From contig JAHHSI010000025.1 of the NCBI GenBank assembly GCA_020025275.1, positions 1 through 33,669 of the forward strand: a DNA stretch of 33,669 nt, read 5' to 3'. Shown here in pieces: positions 15,377 to 23,467 of the stretch. Below the pieces are notes generated by a model. That model searched no databases. It had not been told where the DNA came from and worked only from the letters and a program-made list of their open reading frames with translations. Numbering within the stretch: position 1 is the first letter of the stretch; the number at the start of each line of letters is the position of its first letter. A program made the position numbers and the translations under genes. Source of the stretch: Oscillospiraceae bacterium. GTDB lineage: Bacteria > Bacillota > Clostridia > Oscillospirales > Oscillospiraceae.

Positions 15377-16276
15377 TCACCACTTCAAATACTTATCAAT
15401 ATCGGCCACCTGCTCCGGCTTTTTCTCCGCCTTCCGCCGCACGTCGCCCTGCTGCACCTGCTCCACCGTGTGCCAGCCGTTTTCGTGCCAGCGGCGCAGG
15501 ATGCCGTTTAAGTAACCCCAGTTCAGCTCTTTCTTATAAAAGACCGTCTTATCATAGGCCAGCGCCACCACCTCCGGCGGAAAGCCCTGTTCCATCCAAC
15601 GGCGGATGTACTTCTCCTCGCTGGCCACCGGACCCCGCCGACCCAAGCCCAGCACCTGCATATAGGCCGCCATCTGCTCCTCCTGCTGGTCGCACAGACG
15701 AAGATACTCGTCTGCCCGCTCCTGATCGAAGATCCCACGGCGGGCCCAGTAGTAGCCCTCCTTCTCGATCTGGCGCAGTGTGGGACGCCGTCCCTCGCCG
15801 TAGCGCTTTTTTGACCGGGTAATGCAGTGGTTCACCAAAAGGTAAATGACATCCGCCGGCAGACCTACATCATCATAGAGTCCTGCCAGGATCTGCAGAT
15901 CCGGTGTGCTCAGCTTTTTCCCCAGTCGCTCCTCCGTCTGGCGGCGCAGCTGATGAAACGCCCTGTCCTCCTCCAGCATCTGTGCCACGTCCTGCGTCGT
16001 ATAGTTGGGGCGCTCCTCCGCCGGTTCCGGCAGAGGTTCCGCTCTGCGCCGCTCCAACAGACCCAGCTGCTGCAGGGAAGTCTCCGCATCGTCCAGCCGC
16101 AGCTCGCTCCAGCGCAGACGGCGCATCAGCTCCTGCGGAGTCACGGCCGAGGGCAGACGCATCAGCGTCAGATATAAAAGAGCGGCATCGCTGTTGCCCT
16201 GATTCACCAGTCGATCCACCGCACCGGCGGGAAGCACTACGCTCTCCTCTTCCTGCCGCAAAATATAGCCACCCAT
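15377..16276 (-). CDS. DnaD-domain replication protein
   Basis: A 299-residue DnaD/DnaB-type primosome protein. The N-terminus (about 1-75) is a winged-helix-like part; two DnaD-type helical repeats follow, one around LQILAGLYDDVGLPADVIYLLVNHC to YYWARRGI, the other with the typical signature YIRRWMEQGFPPEVVALAY to YLNGILRRWHENGW. These proteins remodel origin DNA and recruit the helicase loader, which is the next gene downstream. The start is ATG 16276, after AAAGGAGG six bases upstream; a GTG two codons earlier lies inside the ribosome site region. It is the first gene of the two-gene operon and has its own clear promoter. Confidence 0.93.
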   Translation of the reverse strand: MGGYILRQEEESVVLPAGAVDRLVNQGNSDAALLYLTLMRLPSAVTPQELMRRLRWSELRLDDAETSLQQLGLLERRRAEPLPEPAEERPNYTTQDVAQMLEEDRAFHQLRRQTEERLGKKLSTPDLQILAGLYDDVGLPADVIYLLVNHCITRSKKRYGEGRRPTLRQIEKEGYYWARRGIFDQERADEYLRLCDQQEEQMAAYMQVLGLGRRGPVASEEKYIRRWMEQGFPPEVVALAYDKTVFYKKELNWGYLNGILRRWHENGWHTVEQVQQGDVRRKAEKKPEQVADIDKYLKW

Positions 16277-16313
16277 ACGCACCCTCCTTTCCTCTTACGT
16301 TCATAGATAGTCT

Positions 16314-16342
16314 ATTTTACACGAAATCCTTTTTTTCGTAAA
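16314..16342 (-). promoter_or_regulatory. Sigma-A promoter of the dnaD-loader operon
   Basis: On the minus strand TTTACG (16337-16342) and TAAAAT (16314-16319) are exactly 17 bases apart. The leader to ATG 16276 is about 30 bases. It is divergent from the zapA promoter some 50 bases away. Confidence 0.75.
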
Positions 16343-16380
16343 GGGTCGCCGTGTTTTTTTCAGAAATTTCCGTCTTTCTT

Positions 16381-16398
16381 GGGAAAACTCCTTTTCCC
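16381..16398. repeat. Inverted repeat upstream of zapA
   Basis: GGGAAAA (16381-16387) and TTTTCCC (16392-16398) are perfect 7-bp arms around CTCC. The repeat covers the -35 region of the zapA promoter and lies between two divergent replication and division promoters, so it may be an operator. No known regulator site is recognised. Confidence 0.4.
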
Positions 16399-16419
16399 TC
16401 CGGATTTTTGTGTTATAAT
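16391..16419 (+). promoter_or_regulatory. Promoter of the zapA operon
   Basis: TGTTATAAT gives an extended -10 (TATAAT at 16414-16419). The -35 region 17 bases upstream (CTTTTC) is weak and lies inside an inverted repeat. The leader is about 40 bases to ATG 16466. Confidence 0.65.
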
Positions 16420-16465
16420 AGATAATGTATTACTATCGATACCCAATGCCAACAGGAGGGTTACT

Positions 16466-16783
16466 ATGGCAAATCATATTACAATGAACATCTGCGGCGA
16501 GGACTATACTCTGGTCGCCGAGGAGAGTGCAGAGTACATGCAGCGTGTGGGCGCACTGGTGGATCAGAAAATGAGCGAGCTCATTGAGAACGCCCACATG
16601 GGCCGCGGTGACGCCGCCGTTCTGGCCGCCGTCAATCTGGCCGACGAGCTTTTCAAAGCACAGGAGGGCGATGAGAACCTGCGCCGCCAGCTCAAGACCT
16701 ATCTGGACGAGGCCAACGCCGCCAAGAACGAAGTATCCGAACTCAAGCGCCAGCTGTTCCGGGCACAGCAGACTCGTAAGTAA
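16466..16783 (+). CDS. zapA: Cell division protein ZapA
   Basis: A 105-residue ZapA, which binds FtsZ and promotes bundling of its filaments at the division site. It begins with the globular N-terminal domain (HITMNICGEDYTLVAEES), has the conserved AVLAAVNLADELFKA helix and ends in a coiled coil (ENLRRQLKTYLDEANAAKNEV). Length and layout fit the family. CAGGAGGG is six bases before ATG 16466. Its TAA stop overlaps the ATG of the next gene (TAATG), so the two are translationally coupled. Confidence 0.93.
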   Translation: MANHITMNICGEDYTLVAEESAEYMQRVGALVDQKMSELIENAHMGRGDAAVLAAVNLADELFKAQEGDENLRRQLKTYLDEANAAKNEVSELKRQLFRAQQTRK

Positions 16784-18870
16784 TGGCAGAGATTCTATCC
16801 CCCGCCGGCTCCTGGGACTCCATGGTAGCCGCCGTTCAATGCGGCGCAGACGCCGTTTACATGGGTGTCGGCGCCTTCAACGCAAGGCGCAGCGCCAAGA
16901 ATTTTACTCCCGAGACCTTTGCCGAGGCCATTGCCTACTGCCATCTGCGCGGCGTCAAGGTATATCTCACCCTCAATACCCTGCTGAGCGACCGGGAACT
17001 GGAAGAGGCCGCCCAGCTGCTCCGTCATGCCAGCAAGGCGGGTGCCGACGCCGTCCTGATCCAGGACTGGGGCGTTTTCCAGCTGGCACGTCAGGTAGCG
17101 CCGGATCTCCCCGTCCACGCCAGCACCCAGATGAGCCTCTTTTCTCTGGGCGGCGCCCAACGGGCTGCCCAGCTGGGCATGGAGCGGGTGGTTCTGGCCC
17201 GAGAGCTGTCCCGGGAGGACATCCGCACCATCTGTCGGGGCTGTCCGGTCGAGATCGAGACCTTTGCCCACGGGGCACTATGTATGTGCTACTCCGGCCA
17301 GTGCGCCATGAGCGCCCTTATCGGCGAGCGCAGCGGCAACCGTGGACGCTGTGCACAGCCCTGCCGTCTGCCCTACGGCATCAATCAGCCGGCCCGTGGG
17401 GGCCGTCCCCTGAGCCTGAAGGACGCCAATCTCTCCGCTTATCTACAGGAGATGGAGGAGATGGGCGTCGCCTGTCTGAAGCTGGAGGGCCGCATGAAGC
17501 GGCCGGAATACGTGGCGGTGATTACCGGGATCTACCGCCGCCTGCTGGACGAAAAGCGCCGCCCCACCAAAAAAGAACAGCAGCAGCTGACCGACGCTTT
17601 TTCCCGCAGCGGTTTTACCGACTGGTACTACCAAGGGAAAAAAGGGGCGGAGATGTTCGGCTCCCGGCCGGAAAAGACCCCTGAGCCCAAGGAGCTATTT
17701 GCCGCCGCCCGCACCGCCTACGAAAAGGAGGATCTGCGGACCGTGGACGTCACCATGCACTGCACGGTGCAGCGGGAAAAACCCGCCGCCCTGACGGTGC
17801 AGGCCCGGCGTATGGACGGACAGACGGTCACCGCCACCGCCCAAGGTCCCGTGCCTGAGGAGGCCCGCAACCGCTCCCTGACGGAGGCGGAACTGGCGGC
17901 CCGTCTGGCCAAGACCGGCGGTACGGTGTTTGCCCCGAAAGAAATCCACGTCACACTGGATGAGGGACAGATGCTGCCTGCCAGCGCAATCAACGCCCTG
18001 CGCCGGGAGGCGCTGGGGCGTTTGCAGGAGCAGCTGGAGAGCCAAGTCGGTTCCGGGCGCCGCTGCGCACAGACCACGCCCCTGCCCCCTGCGCCGGCCG
18101 CAGCGGAGCCTATGGGCTTTACCTGCTCCATCGCACGACCGGAGCAGCTGACAGACGAGCTTCTCTCGTGCGGGCCGGAGATCGTCTATCTCCCTCTGGA
18201 GCTGCTGCCCTTTGTGGATCTGGCCGCCCATGCCGGACGCACCCGTTTTTGCGCCGTTCTGCCCCGCATCTTCCGCACGGAGGACGAGGCCAAGTTCCGC
18301 CGCATCCTCGCCGACACCCCCGGCCTTGCCGCCGTGGCTGTCAGCAATCTGGGACATCTCCCCATTGTGGAGGGGCTGCCGCTGGAGATCCGTGGCGACT
18401 ACGGCATGAACGTATTCAATTCCCGTGCCCTCTACTTTCTGAAGGAACAGGGACTCCACAGCGCCACCGTCTCCTTTGAGCTGCGGCAGGCACAGATCCG
18501 GGATCTCCGGAAGCACCTGCCCTGCGAGGCCATCATCTACGGGCGGCTGCCGCTGATGATCACGGAGAACTGCGTCATTCAAAATGACGGTGCGTGCCGC
18601 TGTGAGGAGACGAACGAGCTGCACGACCGCACCGGCGCCCGCTTCCCTGTGCTGCCGGTGTACGGCCACCGCAACGAGATCCAGAACAGCCGCATCCTCT
18701 TTCTGGCCGACAAGCCGGAGGATCTGGCCTGCGGACTGCGGTGGGGTCGGCTTCGCTTCACCACCGAGTCGCCGGAGGAGTGCGTCCGCATCTTCCGCCG
18801 CTATCTGGGACAGAACGACTTTACCCCCGACAACTACACCCGTGGTCTGTTTTACCGTGGTGTCGAGTGA
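16783..18870 (+). CDS. U32-family protein, RlhA-like RNA hydroxylation protein
   Basis: A 695-residue protein with the U32 'peptidase' domain followed by a DUF3656-like region, the layout of E. coli RlhA (YdcP), which makes 5-hydroxycytidine in 23S rRNA. The N-terminus MAEILSPAGSWDSMVAAVQ and GADAVYMG are typical. Cysteines C167, C174, C190 and C231 match the pattern that holds an iron-sulfur cluster in related U32 proteins; the KLEGRMK motif follows (233-239). No protease motif supports the old name. A second copy of the fold is suggested by residues 445-620 with further Cys. Start ATG 16783 overlaps the zapA stop. The exact RNA target is inferred from size and layout only; other U32 proteins modify tRNA or work in ubiquinone synthesis. 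Confidence 0.88.
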   Translation: MAEILSPAGSWDSMVAAVQCGADAVYMGVGAFNARRSAKNFTPETFAEAIAYCHLRGVKVYLTLNTLLSDRELEEAAQLLRHASKAGADAVLIQDWGVFQLARQVAPDLPVHASTQMSLFSLGGAQRAAQLGMERVVLARELSREDIRTICRGCPVEIETFAHGALCMCYSGQCAMSALIGERSGNRGRCAQPCRLPYGINQPARGGRPLSLKDANLSAYLQEMEEMGVACLKLEGRMKRPEYVAVITGIYRRLLDEKRRPTKKEQQQLTDAFSRSGFTDWYYQGKKGAEMFGSRPEKTPEPKELFAAARTAYEKEDLRTVDVTMHCTVQREKPAALTVQARRMDGQTVTATAQGPVPEEARNRSLTEAELAARLAKTGGTVFAPKEIHVTLDEGQMLPASAINALRREALGRLQEQLESQVGSGRRCAQTTPLPPAPAAAEPMGFTCSIARPEQLTDELLSCGPEIVYLPLELLPFVDLAAHAGRTRFCAVLPRIFRTEDEAKFRRILADTPGLAAVAVSNLGHLPIVEGLPLEIRGDYGMNVFNSRALYFLKEQGLHSATVSFELRQAQIRDLRKHLPCEAIIYGRLPLMITENCVIQNDGACRCEETNELHDRTGARFPVLPVYGHRNEIQNSRILFLADKPEDLACGLRWGRLRFTTESPEECVRIFRRYLGQNDFTPDNYTRGLFYRGVE

Positions 18871-18874
18871 TAAC

Positions 18875-18903
18875 TTTTCGATATATTTTCAACCAATTAT
18901 ACA
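18875..18903 (+). promoter_or_regulatory. Probable promoter before dut
   Basis: TTTTCG (18875-18880) and TATACA (18898-18903) are 17 bases apart in a short AT-rich gap between the U32 gene and dut. It would start the dut-maf-mreC-mreD-PBP2 transcript about 20 bases before ATG 18933. Confidence 0.5.
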
Positions 18904-18932
18904 ATTAGTTTTCGTTTTAGGAGTTTTCTACC

Positions 18933-19385
18933 ATGTTCGAGCTGAAAATCAAGGCCGTGTCCCCCCGCATCGGGCAGGACATTCCCGTCCCCCGCTACGC
19001 CACCGACGGCGCCGCCGCCATGGATCTATGCGCCTGCATCGACGCACCGGTGACCCTTCCCGCCGGGGGTCGGCAGGTCATCCCCACGGGGATCGCCATC
19101 GCCCTGCCCTCTCCGGACTATGTGGCACTGCTCTTTGCCCGCAGCGGTCTGGGCATTAAAAAAGGCATCGCCCTGAGCAACGGCGTGGGCGTGATCGACA
19201 GCGACTACCGAGGTGAGATCGCCGTGGGTCTGGTGAATCTCTCCCAGGAGGACTACAGCGTACTGCCCGGCGACCGCATTGCCCAGCTGATGATCACCCC
19301 CGTGGTGCGGCCCACCGTCTGTTTGACAGACACACTGGACGAGACGGAGCGAGGGGCCGGCGGCCTGGGCTCCACCGGGAGGTGA
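18933..19385 (+). CDS. dut: dUTP diphosphatase
   Basis: A 150-residue trimeric dUTPase that converts dUTP to dUMP and pyrophosphate, keeping uracil out of DNA. All five family motifs are present in order: AAAMDLCA, the RSGLG P-loop-like motif, GVIDSDYRGE with the catalytic Asp, GDRIAQL, and the C-terminal RGAGGLGSTGR that closes over the substrate. Length is standard. TAGGAG precedes ATG 18933. It lies four bases before maf, another nucleotide-house-cleaning gene, in the same operon. Confidence 0.96.
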   Translation: MFELKIKAVSPRIGQDIPVPRYATDGAAAMDLCACIDAPVTLPAGGRQVIPTGIAIALPSPDYVALLFARSGLGIKKGIALSNGVGVIDSDYRGEIAVGLVNLSQEDYSVLPGDRIAQLMITPVVRPTVCLTDTLDETERGAGGLGSTGR

Positions 19386-19389
19386 GGCC

Positions 19390-19962
19390 ATGGCTGCTAT
19401 CGTACTGGCCTCCGGTTCCCCCCGCCGCCGGGAGCTGTTGGAAAAAATCGGCCTAACCGATTTCACCGTGCGTGTACCACAGGTGGAGGAGACCTATCCC
19501 GAGACCCTGTCTCCGGAGGAGATCGTCTCCTACATCTCCCGGAAAAAATCCATGGCGCTGATCTCGGCTCCGGAGGAGATCGTGATCACCGCCGACACCA
19601 TGGTGTTTTTGGACGACAAACGACTGGGGAAGCCTCGGGATGAGGCGGACGCCCTGAAGATGCTGACGGCTCTGGCCGGGCGGGAGCACCGGGTCTGCAC
19701 CGGTGTCACCGTGCGGCAGGGAGAGCGGAGCCTGACCCGTGCCGCCACCACCCGCGTCTTTTTCCGCAGCGCCCGTGAAGAGGAGCTGCAAGCCTACATC
19801 CGGGGCGGTGAACCCATGGACAAGGCCGGCGCCTACGGCGTACAGGGACAGGGCTCCCTGCTGGTGGAGCGCATCGACGGGGATTTCTTCAACGTGATGG
19901 GGCTTCCCGTTCTACTGTTGAGCAGGATGCTGGAGGAATTTGGTATCCGGCTTCTCGGATAA
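19390..19962 (+). CDS. maf: Maf-family nucleoside triphosphate pyrophosphatase
   Basis: A 190-residue Maf protein, a pyrophosphatase acting on non-canonical or pyrimidine nucleoside triphosphates and historically tied to septum formation. Signatures are ASGSPRRRELL at residues 6-16, ITADTMVFLDDK with the catalytic Asp, GEPMDKAGAYGVQGQG, and GDFFNVMGLPV. The start ATG 19390 follows GGGAGGTGAGGCC, overlapping the dut stop region. In many clostridia maf is followed by mreB; here mreC follows directly, ten bases downstream. Confidence 0.95.
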   Translation: MAAIVLASGSPRRRELLEKIGLTDFTVRVPQVEETYPETLSPEEIVSYISRKKSMALISAPEEIVITADTMVFLDDKRLGKPRDEADALKMLTALAGREHRVCTGVTVRQGERSLTRAATTRVFFRSAREEELQAYIRGGEPMDKAGAYGVQGQGSLLVERIDGDFFNVMGLPVLLLSRMLEEFGIRLLG

Positions 19963-19972
19963 GGAGTTTTGC

Positions 19973-20812
19973 ATGAAACGTTTTTTTACCAAGCACGGCA
20001 TTATTGTTCTGACGGTGGCCGTTGTGATCGCGGTGGGCCTGTGCATCGCCTCGTCCATCAGCAGCGGCACCGGCTTTCTCTATAATGCCATGGGCGTCAT
20101 CGCCACCCCCTTCCGTGCCGCCAGCCATGCGGTGAGCAGCTGGGCCGGCGGCATCAGCGACCACTTCGACAACGTGGAGAACCTGCAGGAGGAGAATCAG
20201 GCGCTGCGCAAGCGGGTGGCCGAACTGGAGAAAGAACTGCGCAACGCAGAGAAAAACAGCGAGGAAAACGAGCGTCTGCGGACGCTGCTGAACCTTCGCC
20301 AGCAGCGGGAGGATTTCACCTTTGCCTCGGCTCATGTGGCGGGACGCAGCACCTCCAACTGGGAGGCGGAGCTGACGCTGAACGTGGGCACCGATGCCGA
20401 TGTGTCCATCGGGGACTGTGTGGTGAACGAGGAGGGCTTTTTGGTGGGCGTGATCTCCGAGGCCGGTCTTAACTGGTCCACTGTGACCACCATTCTCGAC
20501 CCCAACTCCCAGCTGGGCGCCACGGTCTTCCGCACCGGAGAGACCACGGTGGCTCTGGGCGATCTGGGCTTGATGCTGGATAACCGCCTGAAGCTGGCCT
20601 ATTTGCAGGGCAACTCCCACCTGATGAACGGTGATCTGGTGCTCACCTCCGGTATCGGCGGCTACTACCCCTCCGGTCTGGTCATCGGGTCGGTGGAGGA
20701 GATCCGCACCGACGACAACGGACTGACCCGCTACGGCGTTCTGGTGCCGCAGGTGGACATTCAGCAGCTCAAGCAAGTGTTCGTCATCACCGACTTCCAA
20801 GTGGTGCAATGA
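19973..20812 (+). CDS. mreC: Rod-shape protein MreC
   Basis: A 279-residue MreC, a bitopic scaffold that couples the elongation machinery to penicillin-binding protein 2. One N-terminal membrane helix (IIVLTVAVVIAVGLCIASSI) is followed by a coiled coil (NLQEENQALRKRVAELEKEL, about residues 66-100) and the beta-rich MreC domain (VGTDADVSIGDCVVNEEGFLVG and GIGGYYPSGLVIG). Start ATG 19973 has ATAAGGAG six bases upstream. mreD and PBP2 follow, but the expected mreB upstream is absent. Confidence 0.94.
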   Translation: MKRFFTKHGIIVLTVAVVIAVGLCIASSISSGTGFLYNAMGVIATPFRAASHAVSSWAGGISDHFDNVENLQEENQALRKRVAELEKELRNAEKNSEENERLRTLLNLRQQREDFTFASAHVAGRSTSNWEAELTLNVGTDADVSIGDCVVNEEGFLVGVISEAGLNWSTVTTILDPNSQLGATVFRTGETTVALGDLGLMLDNRLKLAYLQGNSHLMNGDLVLTSGIGGYYPSGLVIGSVEEIRTDDNGLTRYGVLVPQVDIQQLKQVFVITDFQVVQ

Positions 20813-20825
20813 GAAAGGATCGACG

Positions 20826-21335
20826 ATGAATCAACGGGATCTCTTCTATAAATGGCTCTTTTATTCCGGAGCAGCGCTGCTCTTTCTCGTTCTCCAGAGC
20901 TGGGTCCTCAATCGCCTGTCTCTGTGGGACGGCGTACACCCTTTTCTGCCGCCTATGCTGGCGCTGATGCCCTCGCTGCTGGAAAATCGGGATGAAAGCG
21001 CCCTGTTTGCCGTCATTTTCGGCTTTTTCTCGGATCTATTCATGCCCAGCCCCGTGCCGGGCTTCTATACGCTGGTCTTTTTGGCCATCGCCGTTTTGTC
21101 CGGACTGATCGCCGGGCGGCTCCTGATGCCCGGGTTTTTGTGCGCTGCCGTGTGCAGTGCCATGGGCCTTGTCCTGTGCGGCCTGGTTCATCTTTTGACC
21201 GCACTCTCCCATCCCTCCATCTCGCTGCCGGACGCACTGGGGGTCATCGGGCGGGAGCTGGCACTGTCCCTGCCCTTCTCGCCGGCTATTTTCTGGCTGG
21301 ACCGGAAGATCTATGTACGGATGCGCGATCTATAA
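20826..21335 (+). CDS. mreD: Rod-shape protein MreD
   Basis: A 169-residue hydrophobic protein with about five membrane helices, placed between mreC and PBP2. The family is weakly conserved in sequence; size, topology, the central FGFFSDLFMPSPVPGF loop (MreD proteins often have a G-x-x-x-D-x-x turn here) and gene order support the call. GAAAGGAT precedes ATG 20826, 13 bases after mreC. It belongs to the membrane part of the elongation complex. Confidence 0.88.
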   Translation: MNQRDLFYKWLFYSGAALLFLVLQSWVLNRLSLWDGVHPFLPPMLALMPSLLENRDESALFAVIFGFFSDLFMPSPVPGFYTLVFLAIAVLSGLIAGRLLMPGFLCAAVCSAMGLVLCGLVHLLTALSHPSISLPDALGVIGRELALSLPFSPAIFWLDRKIYVRMRDL

Positions 21336-21350
21336 GAAAGGAGACGGCTC

Positions 21351-23438
21351 GTGAACACCCCTCACCTACTCAAATATCGACTGATCGCCATCGGACTTTT
21401 TTTAGGTCTGGTGGTGACACTGTACGTCGGTGTGATGTACAACACCCAAATCGTCCGCGGCGACGAATTCCGGGCCAAGTCCCTGTCCAGTAATGCCGCC
21501 GCCGAGACGGTGGAGGCCTCCCGTGGCATCATCACCGACCGCAACGGTAAGGTTCTGGTTTCCAATCGCCTGACCTATACCCTCCTCTTCTCCGACGAGT
21601 CCTTCTCCGGCAACGAGGATCTCAACGCCGCCATCTGGCGGCTCATTGAGCTGTGCCGTGCCAACGGCGTGTCGTGGAACGACACACTGCCGCTGACCCG
21701 GGAGACGCCGCCGGAACTGGCGCCGGAGCTCATGGACTCCTCCTTCCGCCTTTTTGTGGAAAATCAGGAGCTGCCGGCGCATCTGGATGATCCTGACACG
21801 GAGGAGGATGAGTTTGCCTTTCACATGGGCGCTCAGGAACTGCTGGACGCCCTGTGCCAGCTGTACGGTCTGACAGACGGCTATACCCCCGAACAGCAGC
21901 GCTGCATTGCCGGCGTGCGCTATGAACTGAGCATCCGCAAGCTCTTGGACCGGAACTACGTCTTTGCCGACGATGTGTCCGTGGACCTCATCAGCCAAGT
22001 GGTGGACGGCCACTATGACGGCGTCAGCACCGGCACCTCCTCGGCCCGTGTCTACAACACGCCCTACGCTGCCCACATTCTGGGCCGCATCGGTCCCATT
22101 TACAAAGAGGAGTGGGACGGCGACAAGGACAAGGGGATCGAGGGCTACAAAGACAAGGGCTACTCCATGAACGCTCTGGTGGGCAAAGACGGCGTGGAGC
22201 GTGCCTTCGAGGAATATCTCCACGGCAGCAACGGCACCAAGCTGGTCACCACCAACAGCGACGGCCACATCACCGGTGAGCTCTATGTCAACAAACCCAA
22301 GCCCGGCAACACCGTGGCTCTGACCTTGGACATCGACCTGCAGGAAGCCGCCGAGAAATCTCTGGCGTCCCATATTCAGGCCATCCACGACCGCAACGGC
22401 AAGGCCCGGGGCGGCGCCGCCGTGGTGATCGGCGTGGACAGCGGCGAGGTCCTGGCCATGGCCTCCTACCCCACCTATGACCTGAGCCATTTTGACGAGC
22501 TCTATTCTCAACTGGTGAAGGACGAGGTGAATACCCCGCTGCTCAATCGGGCCACCGACGGTATTTACGCCCCCGGTTCCACCTTCAAACCTCTGACCGC
22601 CGTGGCCGCACTGGAGAGCGGGATCATCGACCCCTCCACCTCCATTCTGGACCGAGGGATCTACACCTATTACTCCAGCCCGCAGCCCCGGTGCTGGATC
22701 TACAGCCAGCGTGGCGGCACCCACGGATACGTCAACGTGTCGGAGGCCATTACCGTCTCGTGCAACTACTTCTTCTACGAGGTGGGCCGCCTCACCGGCA
22801 TCGACATTCTCGACAGCTATGCCGACCAATTCGGTCTGGGCCGTTCCACCGGCATTGAGATCGGTGATTCCTCCGGCGTGATGGCCTCCCCCGAATATGC
22901 CGAGAAGGTGGGTCTTGAGTGGACCGACGGACAGACCATCACCGCCGCCATCGGCCAGAGCTACAGCCTCTTTTCCCCGCTGCAGCTGGCCAACTATATT
23001 GCCACGCTGGTGGGCAACGGAAACCACTATCAGGCCCACCTACTGAAAAACGTCAAGACCTATGACAACGCCTCGCTGATGTACGCCTACGACAAAGAAC
23101 CGGAAAACGTGGTGGAAATGAGCGACAGCACCGTCACCTCCGTGAAAAAGGGGATGCGTGACATGGCCATGGGCTCCATGTCCTACATCTTCAGTAAGTG
23201 CCCCGTGGATCTGGGCGCCAAAACCGGTACGGCTGAAATCGACGGTGACGGCACTGTCAACGGCGTTTTCGTGGCCTTTGCCCCCTATGATAACCCCGAG
23301 ATCGCCGTGGCTGTCGCCATTGAACGTGCCGACGCCGGCGCCGATCTGGCCCCCGTGGCCGCCGACATCATCAACGCCTACTTCTCCCACCGGGAGGCCC
23401 CCACGGTCACCATCGGAGAAAATGCGCTGATGCCCTGA
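21351..23438 (+). CDS. mrdA: Penicillin-binding protein 2 (class B transpeptidase)
   Basis: A 695-residue class B PBP that cross-links lateral-wall peptidoglycan during elongation. After one N-terminal membrane helix (residues about 8-28) comes the dimerisation region (GDEFRAKSLSSNAAAETVEASRG is the usual entry; RGIITDRNG is its hallmark). The transpeptidase domain shows S410-T-F-K413 in YAPGSTFKPLTA, S-C-N in TVSCNYFFYEVG, and K624-T-G626 in GAKTGTAEID. The start is GTG 21351 with AAAGGAG seven bases upstream; no good ATG fits. It is downstream of mreC-mreD, as is normal. In many clostridia minC-minD-minE-rodA follow; here a GH13 enzyme does. Confidence 0.95.
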   Translation: MNTPHLLKYRLIAIGLFLGLVVTLYVGVMYNTQIVRGDEFRAKSLSSNAAAETVEASRGIITDRNGKVLVSNRLTYTLLFSDESFSGNEDLNAAIWRLIELCRANGVSWNDTLPLTRETPPELAPELMDSSFRLFVENQELPAHLDDPDTEEDEFAFHMGAQELLDALCQLYGLTDGYTPEQQRCIAGVRYELSIRKLLDRNYVFADDVSVDLISQVVDGHYDGVSTGTSSARVYNTPYAAHILGRIGPIYKEEWDGDKDKGIEGYKDKGYSMNALVGKDGVERAFEEYLHGSNGTKLVTTNSDGHITGELYVNKPKPGNTVALTLDIDLQEAAEKSLASHIQAIHDRNGKARGGAAVVIGVDSGEVLAMASYPTYDLSHFDELYSQLVKDEVNTPLLNRATDGIYAPGSTFKPLTAVAALESGIIDPSTSILDRGIYTYYSSPQPRCWIYSQRGGTHGYVNVSEAITVSCNYFFYEVGRLTGIDILDSYADQFGLGRSTGIEIGDSSGVMASPEYAEKVGLEWTDGQTITAAIGQSYSLFSPLQLANYIATLVGNGNHYQAHLLKNVKTYDNASLMYAYDKEPENVVEMSDSTVTSVKKGMRDMAMGSMSYIFSKCPVDLGAKTGTAEIDGDGTVNGVFVAFAPYDNPEIAVAVAIERADAGADLAPVAADIINAYFSHREAPTVTIGENALMP

Positions 23439-23467
23439 TGCTGCAACCATAAGGAGAGAATGTCCCC

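Noticed and set aside
21402..23039. 545-codon frame antisense to PBP2
   Set aside because: Mirror frame of a certain gene carrying all three PBP motifs.
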